Part shown: positions 12,255 through 45,781 of the stretch, piece after piece
Layout: every line of letters starts with the position of its first letter
How positions within the stretch are numbered: the stretch's first letter is position 1
NCBI RefSeq assembly: GCF_901709675.1
Contig: NC_051104.1
Span: 5,377,501-5,441,500 of the forward strand
Direction of reading: 5' to 3'
Source of the DNA: Syngnathus acus
Taxonomy: Eukaryota; Chordata; Actinopteri; Syngnathiformes; Syngnathidae
Length of the DNA: 64,000 nucleotides
The notes under the pieces: model-generated
Told to the model about the DNA's origin: nothing
The model's database searches: none
The model's input: the letters and a program-made list of their open reading frames with translations, nothing else
Program-made: the position numbers and the translations under genes

Positions 12255-14828
12255 CTATTTAAATCTCTGTTGATCCATTTTCCAGATTTTAAGTTCTTCC
12301 TTCAAAGCCTTATTTTCCATTTCAAGCTTCTCCGCACGTTTCTCAAGATCTTGAATATAAACCTTTTTCCTCCTCCTGTATTCGCGGGCAGCTTCCCTGG
12401 GAGAAATCCAACAAATCCAATTCTTATGCTATTAAATGTACAAATGGAAATTCCATCCATTTATGTTTATGTTGTGTTGCATCAATGGTTTTCCTCTACC
12501 TGTTCTTCAACAAGCTGCGTTCGGACTGTTTACGAGGAAGGCCGCCCTGTGGCATAGCCTGTGTGAAAATGGGGCCGGTGTACTGTAGCTGGGAGGCTGT
12601 CAGGTCACCTGTGGGTACGTCAGAGATATTAAACACATCAGGTTTTGCATTCATTCCTTCATTCATTCATATTAGTACACTGGGCAACAGCACATTTTAA
12701 TCAGAGATGGCTTCATGTATCCCTAAATGTATTTCTGACGCTGATTTTTAAAAAATAAAATGTTTCCCCTTTTTTCATATGTCCTTATGTTTTGATTTTA
12801 GGTTTGACATTGTTATAAAAACCTGACATGCTTGCAAAAAATGAGGGCAGATTGGAAATCGACATACTTTCATCTCTGATTAAAAATAATGAGTAAAAAT
12901 ATGTTGAACAGTGTTATCATCATATATAAAATGAAACAGCAGAGATTTGGACACATTGAAATGCTTCAAAATGACATTTTTACATAGCTTGTTATTTGCT
13001 TGGCTAAACAAGAATCATCCTAGACACATTGTATAATATTCTTCTTTTCGAAAAGTCGTCTAATGGCTTACAACACTGACAATGAATTTGAATTATTTTA
13101 ATTTAACAAGCGGATGATCCCTCTGCTGATTGTATCAACAACACTGTACAGCACTGTATAGTGTTAAAAATAAGCAGAAACTATAAGACTGGTGTTAGGT
13201 CAAACTTCATGCAAAAAAGCAAAAATACACACACTCACTAAGATGTCAGACTGTCCGAAGAAGCAAAAAAGATCCAATAGAACAAAGCCAAGGGGTTAAA
13301 TGATAGTATACTTACTGTAATAATCAATACACACACAAAAACTTGCACACATTACAAAATAAGCCAAAACCAAGCACAAAAGGTCAATTGTATGTTATCA
13401 GGTTAAAGTTGCAAGTTGAAGAGAGTTGACCCAAAAAAAGACTGACCTTTGATCCGATACAAGAGCGTGGGTGAGGTATTTTAAACTCAAAAAAAGGCAC
13501 TGATGACATTGAGGAGTCCACTGTTTCCCCAAACCTCAATCCACCGACGCACCTCTGGGACATTACACCCATGACTCCTCCAGCAGCTGATTGATCTCCC
13601 GATCCAGACCTTTGTGACCCACCCAGGAGATCATTCATGGTCTCTCATCAGAGATTGCAGGAAATGCAAACACAGGTTGCATACTTAGCCACCTTATGAC
13701 TCATTTTTAAGAAATTCACACAAGCTGGATCCGAGTCATTCGGGCTGAATTGTCCGGGGAGTTCCATTCCATTTTGTTCTCATATTTTATTCATTGTGCC
13801 TCTTTTGTTGTGTGTAGTTTAGCAACCTTACCTGGCTGCGTGGTTGTCATGGCGATTGGCACAACCTGCGCTCCGTCATTCTGGTAGCAGAAAGCAGCAC
13901 CTGAAAAAGTGGTTCAAAAACGGGTTTGGTGTTTAAATCAAAAGCAATTTTCCGATTTAGTTATATACAGGCTGTGTGACAAACATGTTGCTGTTTCTGA
14001 ATACTCATGTTGATTCGTAAAAGAAAAAAAATTGTAGTTATAATTTTAGTCTTGTTTCGATGAATAATTCTGGTCACCAAAGGTACGGTTCATTTGTCTA
14101 GGTAAAATGTCATAGTTAAAATAATTCATTTTTAATTTTACAAATAACATTTTATTCTTTGGGAACAATTGGGACAAATCTCAAGTTCAAATAAAGTTCA
14201 AGTATGCCTTTGGCGGTTGAACTCGAACATGTACTACTTTATAAAAATGATGTAATGTCAAATAAAGTTCAAGATGTTTTTCTAAAACTCGGGTTGGATA
14301 ATCGGAAGGTTCCAATGTACCAGCTTTAAAGTGGACAAATATCTAAAAAGGGAGAATTGTCTGTTATGTTTGGAGAAGAGTACAAATGTTTGTTTGTTTT
14401 TTTTACCTTGGAATCCCGGGAAGCAGGGATTCTGACAAGTCCACGGATAATATTCAGGAGAATTAGAATCAGATGGAAGCGTCTGTGAATTGATGGAAAT
14501 GGCTGACAGTGCCTGTGACCCCTCAATTGATAAATTGTTAGCTGGAGGAGACTAAAGAAATGGAAAGTATAAATGTCAGTCAGTTAAATGACAACAAGCA
14601 GTTTCCATTCTTTTAGACAGATTATTCATGGGTAAGAATTTCATTATTTTCCTGTATAAATTGTGCATGGGTAAATAACACTTGCTTCAGTCTGTTCTAT
14701 AATAATACAATGACAACAAGACATAAGTATGACATAAAATATGAAATACTTTACCTTGAACTGAATTTATAAAAAATTCAAAATGGCCTTTTATTTACTT
14801 AAACATCTTTTGAAATACTCACATCCAT
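12255..14828 (-). CDS. Divergent CREB/CREM-family bZIP protein without KID domain
   Basis: Five exons join in one frame: 14828-14823, 14551-14407, 13900-13832, 12608-12500 and 12396-12255, giving 156 residues ending in TAG. All junctions are GT-AG. The C-terminal 55 residues are a bZIP: the basic region reads NREAAREYRRRKK, followed by leucines at heptad spacing with the conserved Asn in ENKAL. Alignment to CREB, CREM and ATF1 is clear through the zipper. The exon before the bZIP (TGPIFTQAMPQG) parallels the CREM/ICER linker. Two differences stand out. The basic-region Cys of CREB is Tyr here, and no kinase-inducible RRPSY motif is present in any exon. The short ATG exon lies about 60 bases below a TATA box, so the protein may be made as an ICER-like short form; an upstream KID exon is not seen. 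Family members bind CRE sites as dimers. Without KID it is more likely a repressor or constitutive factor (inference). It is divergent from prkdc. Confidence 0.75.
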
Positions 14829-15361
14829 TGCGATAACAAACTGCGCTGTGGAGCCCACAGATGAAAATGAAGCGCAAACAGGTTTATAAGCGCACCCACC
14901 TTTCAACCGCAGCCGTTTTGTCTTTATGAAGTGACAAACCCATAAAAGTCAAAGATCTAAAAGTTCTGGCTTCAAAGTCATGTGACTTGCGGGAAATACA
15001 CTCGTAGAAAATTAATTTCTGCATCTCATCAATGAGAGATAATTGGTTACAAATATAATTACACGGGGGTACAATACAGTCGGTACATTATCGTTTGGAA
15101 CAATTCGTTCCGGTGCGATTACGATTAGATTAAGGTTTTGCTATGTTTATTACATAATTTTGTAATGATGTCAAATTTACCGTATTTCCTAACTCTTGTT
15201 TTGAAAAAAAAAAAAAAAAACAGTGATTGTGTTTCCTTTTCCTAAATCTTCCGGATACGAATTGAATAGTGCATTGCGCAGCGTACTGCAAATATTGATC
15301 ATCATTGCAAAGTAACGCTTGTAACACTTGTAATGATTGCAAACCTTACCTCGGGTCAGCT
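14829..15361. promoter_or_regulatory. Divergent promoter region between the bZIP gene and prkdc
   Basis: A 533-base gap separates the two ATGs, which point away from each other. It holds the bZIP TATA box at one end, a poly-A run near 15208-15225, and mixed sequence near 15240-15360 that should carry the prkdc start site. No CRE (TGACGTCA) is visible. Confidence 0.5.
14883..14889 (-). promoter_or_regulatory. TATA box of the bZIP gene
   Basis: The minus strand reads GCTTATAAACC, with TATAAA about 57 bases above the ATG at 14828. This supports the short exon as a real first exon and predicts a start site near 14855-14860. It is a rare focused promoter among otherwise TATA-less genes in this window. 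Confidence 0.6.
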
Positions 15362-34470
<19,109 letters not shown>

Positions 34471-34543
34471 TCATGTGTTCTACGTTTAATCACAAACTGA
34501 TTTGGTGGGTGCTCCGAATCAAATGTTATGATTGGTGATTCCA

Positions 34544-34549
34544 AATAAA
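34544..34549 (+). terminator. prkdc: Poly(A) signal of prkdc
   Basis: AATAAA lies 74 bases after the stop codon. This gives a very short 3' UTR for so large a message. Confidence 0.65.
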
Positions 34550-35493
34550 GGTTAAGAACTGTTTGACTCAGCTTTCCATAGTTGCATATGACAATAACCA
34601 CCATGAAATGTCTCGGGGAAACGTAAAAATTGACCTTGCTTAGTATTGATATTTATTGTCATGTAATTGAGGCTGCTAGATTTTTCACCTTATTTACAAG
34701 TATGTGGCTGCGGAACCCATAAATCACAGCAAGTTACAAACAATGCAAACTAAAGCAATTGAAAAATAAAAAGATGAGCTTTTTTTCCATTAAAAAAATA
34801 TTTTACATTAGTAATCGCTTAAAAATATATTTGCATATTAGAAAAGTCAAAATAAGCATGTAACAAGGGAGGGGGGGGGGGCAATCCTCTATAATCCTCT
34901 GTCAATTAGGCACCTTTCCAAATAATACGCCGCTGCATAGTTGAAAAAGAGTAAAAGAACCGCATAAATACATTCTAGCTGAAGACATCAAATGTGTGGT
35001 GCCGATACACATGCGAGGAGGAGGGCGCAAATTTGTTGACCTAAAATAAAATATCTTTTCATCACTGGACACCAATTTTAAAAGGATGACAATGTACCAT
35101 TTTCGTTCGTTTGTGGGGAGAGGGGGCGGGGCTTGAAGTGCAGCGTTTAGCTTTCGTAGATTGAACCGTGATGGCAATAAAAGTGCATGATGCATATTTT
35201 GCTTATCCATGTTAGATGATAGCTAAAGAGTGGTCACCTCATTATGAACATTCAGTGTTTTCTCCTTGGACTCAAGTGATAGAAACATGGTTACATTCAA
35301 TCAAATAAGGAAGATGGTTAAAGAGGTGGGAAGTGATCAAATGGCAACGTTAAACGGGGTAAACACATTCTATTGACTTCAATGATTGTTCCTTTTGTGT
35401 GTTAAAGCTCATATTTTTTGGTTTTGGTTTCTTAAGCACATTGCTCCCTGTGCCAGTCCCATCAATGATAACTGCTTTTTTTAGTATTTTTTT

Positions 35494-35543
35494 TATCATT
35501 ATTATTTTATTATTATTATTTATTTTATTATTTATTATTATTT
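35494..35543. repeat. ATT/ATTT microsatellite
   Basis: Imperfect tandem ATT and ATTT units on the plus strand, in the presumed 3' UTR of garem1. On the minus strand they read AAT/AAAT and create several AATAAA poly(A)-like words. Confidence 0.8.
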
Positions 35544-35766
35544 GTTGGCTCCAACTTTAAGAACAATGTTGCTGACGTAAAAACAAATAACCCAATGAAA
35601 AGTGCTAAATGATTCCATCTGGTTTGCAAATAGCGGTCACAGATTTTGAAGGGTGATAGGAAGGTTCCCCCCCCCCCCACAATGTTGTGTCTGGGAAATA
35701 AGGTCACATTGTGGCTGAGGGGTGCATGGCAGACGCAGTTGATCGAAAGCAAGTCTCCGCTTTAAG

Positions 35767-39265
<3,499 letters not shown>

Positions 39266-40237
39266 CTTGCTAGCTTACATTAGCCCACAGGAGGGCTAGC
39301 TTAAGTGTAAACACGGTCACACAAGCCTACGCAGCGCTCATAAATACAACGAATGCATCGAAGCTCTATTTACGGCTTTGTATTTGCCACGATGCCTCTT
39401 AATTTTTGCATAAAATTTTCTAGTCATCTCTTTACGTGCCATTAAAAAAAAAAAAATCTAATTATGAAGCAGAGCCATGTTTGTTTGGTTACCAATTACA
39501 GCCGGATGAATACCGGAAATGCGTTTTCTTCTTACAAAATAAGAGCGTTGTCAAATTGCGCTCACATTTTCATGTACAGTTCAATTACCATTGCTACAAT
39601 AACAAAATCTATTATGTAATGCCAGACACAGTTTCGTTATAAAAATAAAATAATTTATGTTTCTGGGCTTAATTTTTACCAGAATCTCTTATTTTAAGAA
39701 ACAATTGCTATCCTTGGTGTTCCTGCAGAAAATTATAAATGGGAGCAAGACCTTTTTGTCCTGAGATGACTTAAATAATTAGTGTACAAAATACGGACAA
39801 AATTTTATAGTACTGTTGTAAAAGTGATTCCAAATAAAAACAACACCTGCAATAAAAGTACATTTTTATTTCATCCCTTCCTCTTGATGACCTTGTTACA
39901 AATAAATATAACAATATTATTTTTTTATGATTGTTGAATTATTTCTGTTTCACCACAGATATTTAAATAGAAGTAAAGATACTTTAAAGTTGTCTCACTC
40001 AACATATGAAGCTATTCTCTCCTCTTTTGATACTTTTCACCATTTTGATAAGCTGGCACAAATTGCACCCCGAATAGAATCTGTCCCTTTAAGATACAAA
40101 TTGCTACAATTTGACAGTAGTAGTGATTGTGTAGTTCTGTGTGCCAACTTTGAATGTCATCACTTCCTCATCGTTGTTGTACAAATCACAGGAGCTTCCT
40201 TCATTTATTGAGTGCTCACACTACCCTGTGACAAGCA
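39266..40237. promoter_or_regulatory. Divergent garem1/ncf2 upstream region
   Basis: A 972-base gap between the garem1 and ncf2 start codons. The garem1 side (39266-39420) is the less AT-rich part. The ncf2 side is AT-rich with no clear TATA box. Short open frames here carry no recognisable domain. Confidence 0.4.
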
Positions 40238-42890
40238 ATGTCTTTTTTGGACACTCTCCGCCAGTGGGATGATGCTGTAACGTGTGTGGACAGAAACGAT
40301 TTGGCTGAAGCACTTCAAATTTTCTTGGCCATCCAGGAGCCAAACTCCAAAATTTATTTTAACATCGGTTGTCTCCAGCTTCTCAACCAAAACTTGGATG
40401 CTGCTGAAAAGGTAATGTGTATGGAAAGGAAAAAAGTAGCTGATTTTTATTTCGTCAAGTCTGGGTTGTTTAAAAAGCGAAGTACGTGATCTTTTGTAGA
40501 CTGAAAGTGCGAGTTACTGAAAAAGAAGAAGTGGTGCTTGGCTTTGCATTTCTCATTTGTTCTGAAGGAAGTAACGCGTGATTCGTTCTTTTGTCTCAGG
40601 CCTTTGACAGCAGCATCTGCAGGGATGAGCATTTGGCGGTCGCCTTCTTTCAAAGGGGAATGACCTTTTATCAAAAGAAAAGGTAAGGCCTGCTTGTCGC
40701 CTCAATAATATTTGAAGAATCCTCCAATTAATCAAGCTGATGTGTCGCCTTCAAGGTATGATGAGAGCGTTGGTGATTTCCAACTCGCCCTCAAGTCTTT
40801 GCGGGGCAACCAACTGATAGATTACAAAGTGCTTGGCCTCAGATACAAGTTATATGCATGCGAGGTAATAACGTCCAACTAGAACCTCCACTCTAAGATG
40901 CCATTTTGGGTCATTCAATAAGAAAATGTTATATTCGCCAGGTCCTGCACAACATGGCCCTGGCGGAGGCTCACTTGGGTCAGTGGGAAAAAGCCCAGAA
41001 GAGTCTTTCAAAGGCTCTCGAATACAAAACGGACGCCAAGCTCAACATCATCAATAAAGCTATGGAGTCTATCCTGGTCTGTTCAAATTTCTTTGTCATA
41101 TCAAAACGAAGCAGCTAACTTAATATTGAGACCAAATATTGATTTTGTTCCACCACCAGAGACAAAAAGTTTTTAAAGCCATCGAGTTCCCATCCACTGT
41201 GCTGTTTAGACCGAAAAAGCATTATGTTGCTGAACTGGAGAAAAAGGACTACTTAGGAAAAGCCAAGGTATTAGATCCTATACCAAGTCATTAAAAAAGA
41301 AAATTAACATCAAACTTGAATTTAATTGACCTTGGATATTTTTATTTCTTAGGTGGTTGCTTCTGTCGTTCCACAGGATCAGTTCTCTGGGTTTGCCCCA
41401 TTACAGCCACAGGTAATGCTTGATTAAATAATGTAGCATATGCTATTACGAAATTGATTTTTTCCCCTCCATACAGGTCGAAAAGGAACCTTCAAGTCCA
41501 AAGGAGCCTGAAGTTCTGAGGTAAAATTGTTCTGAGGCTTGTTGGCGTATTTGTGTCATTTTTACAAAATTTTAATACAATACATGAATACGTGAAAGAT
41601 TGCCTCTCTTTGAAGGGCTTTGGAAGGAGACGCTCACATCGTGCGATACGAGTTTATACCCGAGACAAGCGATGAACTGGCCGTTGTCCCGGGGAATATT
41701 GTTTTTGTCCTGCAGAAAGGTTCGGACAACTGGGCTTCGGTTATCTTCAACGGGAGAGTAAGACTGCCGCCTCACACTAATAGTTGTGCATGAAAAAAAT
41801 GATTCATTTTCCAATTTAACTATGATTTAAATACAGAAAGGTCTTGTCCCTTATAATTACTTGGAGCCTTTGGAAATGTCCTTGGGCACTCAACAGAAGA
41901 ATGTGAGCCTCCATATTCAGAACATTTATCAGATTGGACACTGTTGGTTAGTGAATCCTCATTATTCTCTCGTCTGTATTTCAGGAACTATCAGAACCAC
42001 CGAGTCGGGTACCACCAACCAGGCCAGAAAGGAACCAAGGTAAGCACTGTTTGAATTAGAAAATAACTGACTAAACAAATGCTCACGTTATATTTTATTC
42101 AGGGCTTGTTCGTGATGACACCAGCACTGAAGACTTACATCAGAAGGTGTGCAATCAGGAAAAGAAATATTTAGAGGACTTCTCTAAATGATTGCAGATT
42201 TTTTTTTGCTTCAGGAAGGCCAGCTCGCGGACAACTTGTGTGTCATCAAAGTGTATTACGCATTCAACTTTGCAGTGTCATTAGAGAGTGGCTCCACTTA
42301 CAAGACACTGGTTGAAAAGATCAGTAGAAAACTGAACGTCTCTCCCATGTCAGTCACATTAAGGTAAAATACACCTCAAAAATAATATCCTGACCATTTT
42401 TGTGATTAAGCCAAGTGTAAATTTGCGTTTAATGTAGGTTATCATCAGATGCAACAAGTGCCATGAATGACGATACAGACATGGAGAGCGTTTGGAGTGT
42501 CCATAGCAAGCGCCTCAAATTGTGGTGTAATACCAAAGAAGTCAGTACAATTAAATGCCAATATATTTTTGAAAAATAAATTAATTGCATGATCCTGTTT
42601 AGGAAAGCGCAGTAAAGCCACAAAACAATGAGACCGTTTTGGTGGCGCTTCACCCCTTCGAGTCGACAAATCCCGAGGATCTTGGTTTTAATCAAGGGGA
42701 TAAAATTACACTCATCTCAAAAAGTGAGATGGCTTCTCTTTAAACATATTGTTTTTAACTGTTCAGTCATGATGGAATGCTTTTCCTCCCTCCTGCAGTT
42801 AACCAGGATTGGTTGGAAGGACATTCGAATGGAAACACTGGCATCTTTCCTGCATCCTTTGTGGAGGAACTTCCTGTGAATGACCAGTGA
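40238..42890 (+). CDS. ncf2: Neutrophil cytosol factor 2 (p67phox)
   Basis: This is the cytosolic activator of the phagocyte NADPH oxidase: it binds Rac through its TPRs and activates NOX2 in the membrane. Fifteen exons from 40238-40411 to 42799-42890 sum to 494 residues (human 526). Residues 1 to about 160 hold four TPR-type helices ([29 protein letters not shown]). An activation segment follows with [15 protein letters not shown] and [10 protein letters not shown], nearly identical to human. Then come a first SH3 ([13 protein letters not shown] to LVPYNYLEP), a proline-rich linker [13 protein letters not shown], a PB1 domain that in the family pairs with p40phox, and a final SH3 ending [16 protein letters not shown]. 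The linker between SH3 and PB1 is shorter than in mammals. The NOXA1 paralogue is less likely, given the full TPR-SH3-PB1-SH3 layout and the activation segment. It converges on dph2. Confidence 0.95.
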
Positions 42891-43159
42891 TGAAATGTAA
42901 ATGCATTTTCCATATTGTCCCCTTAGAATTGAAAGCAATGTCATACATGTTGCCACTATGCTCCTTCTTCTTCATAGGCGATAGCGATGCCTCTCCTGCC
43001 CTCCACAGCTTTCTCCACGGGCGTCTCTCCCAACTTCTGCTCCAAACCGCGCCAGCTCCGAGTCGCCAGAAATGATGCTGAGAAGACACAAGGAACATTT
43101 GAGCGTTTCATTGTGCATCAATAAACACAAGAAAATCCATTTACACATTTTAATTTCTT
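42891..43159. other. Abutting 3' ends of ncf2 and dph2
   Basis: Only 269 bases separate the two stop codons. The plus-strand AATAAA at 43121-43126 fits ncf2. On the minus strand an ATTAAA starts 6 bases after the dph2 stop (43149-43154). The two messages should end within a few tens of bases of each other and may overlap. Confidence 0.6.
43121..43126 (+). terminator. ncf2: Poly(A) signal of ncf2
   Basis: AATAAA lies 230 bases after the ncf2 stop codon and just before the dph2 stop on the other strand. Cleavage would fall around 43140. Confidence 0.6.
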
Positions 43160-44811
43160 TTAATGACCTGCGGAGTTGGTGTTAGCCACAATTAGCGTCT
43201 GGTTCCTTAGGACAAGTGAGGAGCTATGCGAGAACTCATGATTGCGGTCCAGCTTGTTGCTCCGCAGCGCTCCGGTAATTAAAGACACGTCCGTGTCGTC
43301 ACCGTCTTCCTGACCCTCTGGCGGAGGCACGTAATTTTGTCCACCTAGAGACAAAATTGCAACAGCCATAAAGAATGAAGACAAATGTTGAGGGTTGGAA
43401 TTCTGTAAAGCGGATTCAAAACCTGGCAAGAGATGTCGAAAGTCGGTGATGTATTCCGATGACCACTCCCTGCTCCTGTTACAGGCCACTTCCATCTCGA
43501 ACGGCGTCACCACGGGTCGGTAGAACTCGCTGGAGTCCAATAGCGAGTTTTCCGGACACGAAATCAAAACAAAAATGTCAATTTCTAAAAAGTTAGCCAG
43601 CTTCGGCACATTGAGTTTTCCCATAGCGAAGACGTAGCTCTTCTTGCCAGCGTTTCGGATTGTCTCTTTTAGCTGCTGGATTATAACCAGGTAGTCAGCC
43701 ACGCCAAGAGTGCCCACCAAGATGCCCACCACGTTGGCATCCTTCGCCCTCTCTATCGCGTAGAAGCGCTTCATCAGCGCACGGTTGACGCTAACCGACT
43801 CCATCTTCCCCGTAGATGTCACGGGGTCGAAGGAGGAGAAGGAGCAGCGGTTCCACGTCATCATGAAGTTTCGTAAGGTTGGTCCATCTTGGCCGATATA
43901 AAACATGTTGTGATCTTCGATGCTCAGTCCGCTCTTCAGAGATAACTGCCTTCCAAAGTGGATGCGAGGCTGCTCTTCATCAGCCTCTTTTTTACTCTGA
44001 CCGTGGCTGTAACACTGCTCGCCTTCCACAACAAGCTGGGAGGAAACCACGTTTGGATAGTCTTCACACAATTGTCTCACCAGATTTTCTGAAGAGGAAA
44101 GAAATGAATATGTACTTTAGATGACATCTAGTCTAGATCTGAACATCAAAACAAACTCCTCTTACCAATGGCATGTGTGTATCTGACATCATACAGGATG
44201 AGGATGTGGGCTTGCGTGTCAGGGTAGAGTTCTCTGAAGGCCGACTTGCACTTGTCCAAGTCGATGCTTGCTTTCTCAAAGACATACATTAGGGGCAGCC
44301 GTTTCGATGGGCTCAAGCAGGCGCGGCCGTAGTGCACGATGCAGTCTGCTCCGACGTGCTCTGCTGCCACCTCATCCACACAGCAACTGAACATACCAAA
44401 ACACACCACATGGCAAATACATCATCTATCAAGATCAAATGTTTAAACCATTCATCAATTACCTTCCATAGGATGTGTCTCCTAGAATGAACACTTTGAC
44501 TTGGGTAATTCTTTCAATCTCAGCTTCAATTGCAGTGGAATCGTGCAGAAGTTCATCGGGAAACTGAAGAGCAACCTTAAAAATGTAAAAACAAATAAGT
44601 ATGATATATTTAGAATTCACTGCATGTACAGTGTTGTGGAGGGATGTTGGAGTCTCACAACCTTTCTGAAGTGATTCTGACGGACAAATTCGCAGGTCTT
44701 CTGAATTTGATAGAACTCATCAAGCTCTTCCAGAGGTGTTCTCCTCGTCTCTTGGACGTCAACCTGACGCAGTATTACATTTTCCGAGCTGCTACTGAAC
44801 GCCTCAGCCAT
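43160..44811 (-). CDS. dph2: Diphthamide biosynthesis protein 2
   Basis: This is a partner of DPH1 in the first step of diphthamide synthesis, where a radical-SAM-like enzyme transfers the 3-amino-3-carboxypropyl group to the histidine of eEF2. Four exons join in frame: 44811-44659, 44575-44463, 44386-44166 and 44088-43160, giving 471 residues (human 489). The start is [12 protein letters not shown]. Hallmarks are [61 protein letters not shown] and the proline/aspartate-rich C-terminus. Cysteines in GSCC, GRAC and SCP are where family members bind the iron-sulphur cluster or structural metal. DPH1 is excluded by the longer insert and C-terminal tail. The first donor can be read GTTGTG or GTGAGA; the better GTGAGA adds one Val and keeps the frame. 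Confidence 0.95.
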
Positions 44812-45781
44812 GACGACGGTAGGATACAGCGCCTGTACAAATTGCACATACTTTAGCCATTTATAACACCGAGGCAGTCATTAAAAGCTCAGAATTGTAA
44901 ATTTAACAGTACACGGTTACAAGTGTTCTAAAATATCGTGAATGTAATGCTTAATTTAATGCCAATTACTCACGTCTCGTCTCTAAAGTTAGCTAAGCTG
45001 TCTAGCTAAATTCCCTCCATGTATTCCTAGTTGTCGTGTGATACAATGAGCATAAATTGCTGCCAATAATGTTTCAACCGTTACATTTCTGTGTAAAATT
45101 CAAAATCAAATGGCACATTGTTCACCGGACCATGTTAAGTGGAGCAAACACATGTAACCTAAGGTTTGGCTTTTCCGGTAGTTCTTATACTTCCAGTTCA
45201 ACCTCGTGCCAAAATAAAAGCAATACAAATGATGGCGTTGTTAGTGCAAGAACTTTACAGTGTGCCTGTACTGCTTTACAGTTCATATATTTTTATAATT
45301 ACATCATCCATGCGAGAATAAATCACAGATCTATAGAGCAAATACTGTCTTGAAAAACTTTTGCCACAATATAGCCATGTTTAAGAAGCTTTGCTCACTT
45401 TATGTTCCACTCATGTACCAATACTAAAATGGATTTATTTCCAAAATACACACAGTTTAGTATTTAGTGCAGCAACCGTCATTTAATTACATTTTAACAT
45501 AGAGTGAAGGTTAAAATAAGATATGATAAACATGTCAATATTCAATGAAGTGGAAGCCACCATCATAAATACACAAGTCAGATTTCATACAAAACTAAAA
45601 GATATGGTTTCTTTTTTTCATTGCCTTCAGCCATTTCTTGAGTGGAATGTCGCTGGCAAACAACTGGAAGACTTTGCTGCAGACCTTGAATCATGCTCGA
45701 CTTGAGTTCAGAGTCCATTAAAATAAGGTCAGTGCATGAATGTGCCGAATATAAAGTCACATCATTCCTTTCGAGTGCTCT
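44812..45781. other. Gap between dph2 start and mcur1 stop
   Basis: It contains the dph2 promoter side (44812-45000, no TATA visible) and the mcur1 3' UTR. A minus-strand AATAAA lies at 45434-45439, about 345 bases after the mcur1 stop. No further coding sequence is supported. Confidence 0.5.

Larger units (their letters stand above)
34471..35766. other. Convergent 3' ends of prkdc and garem1
   Basis: No coding sequence. The region should hold the short prkdc 3' UTR and the garem1 3' UTR. A minus-strand AATAAA at 34652-34657 would place the two message ends about 100 bases apart. A poly-G run lies near 34870 and an ATT-type microsatellite at about 35494-35543, inside the likely garem1 3' UTR. 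Confidence 0.5.
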
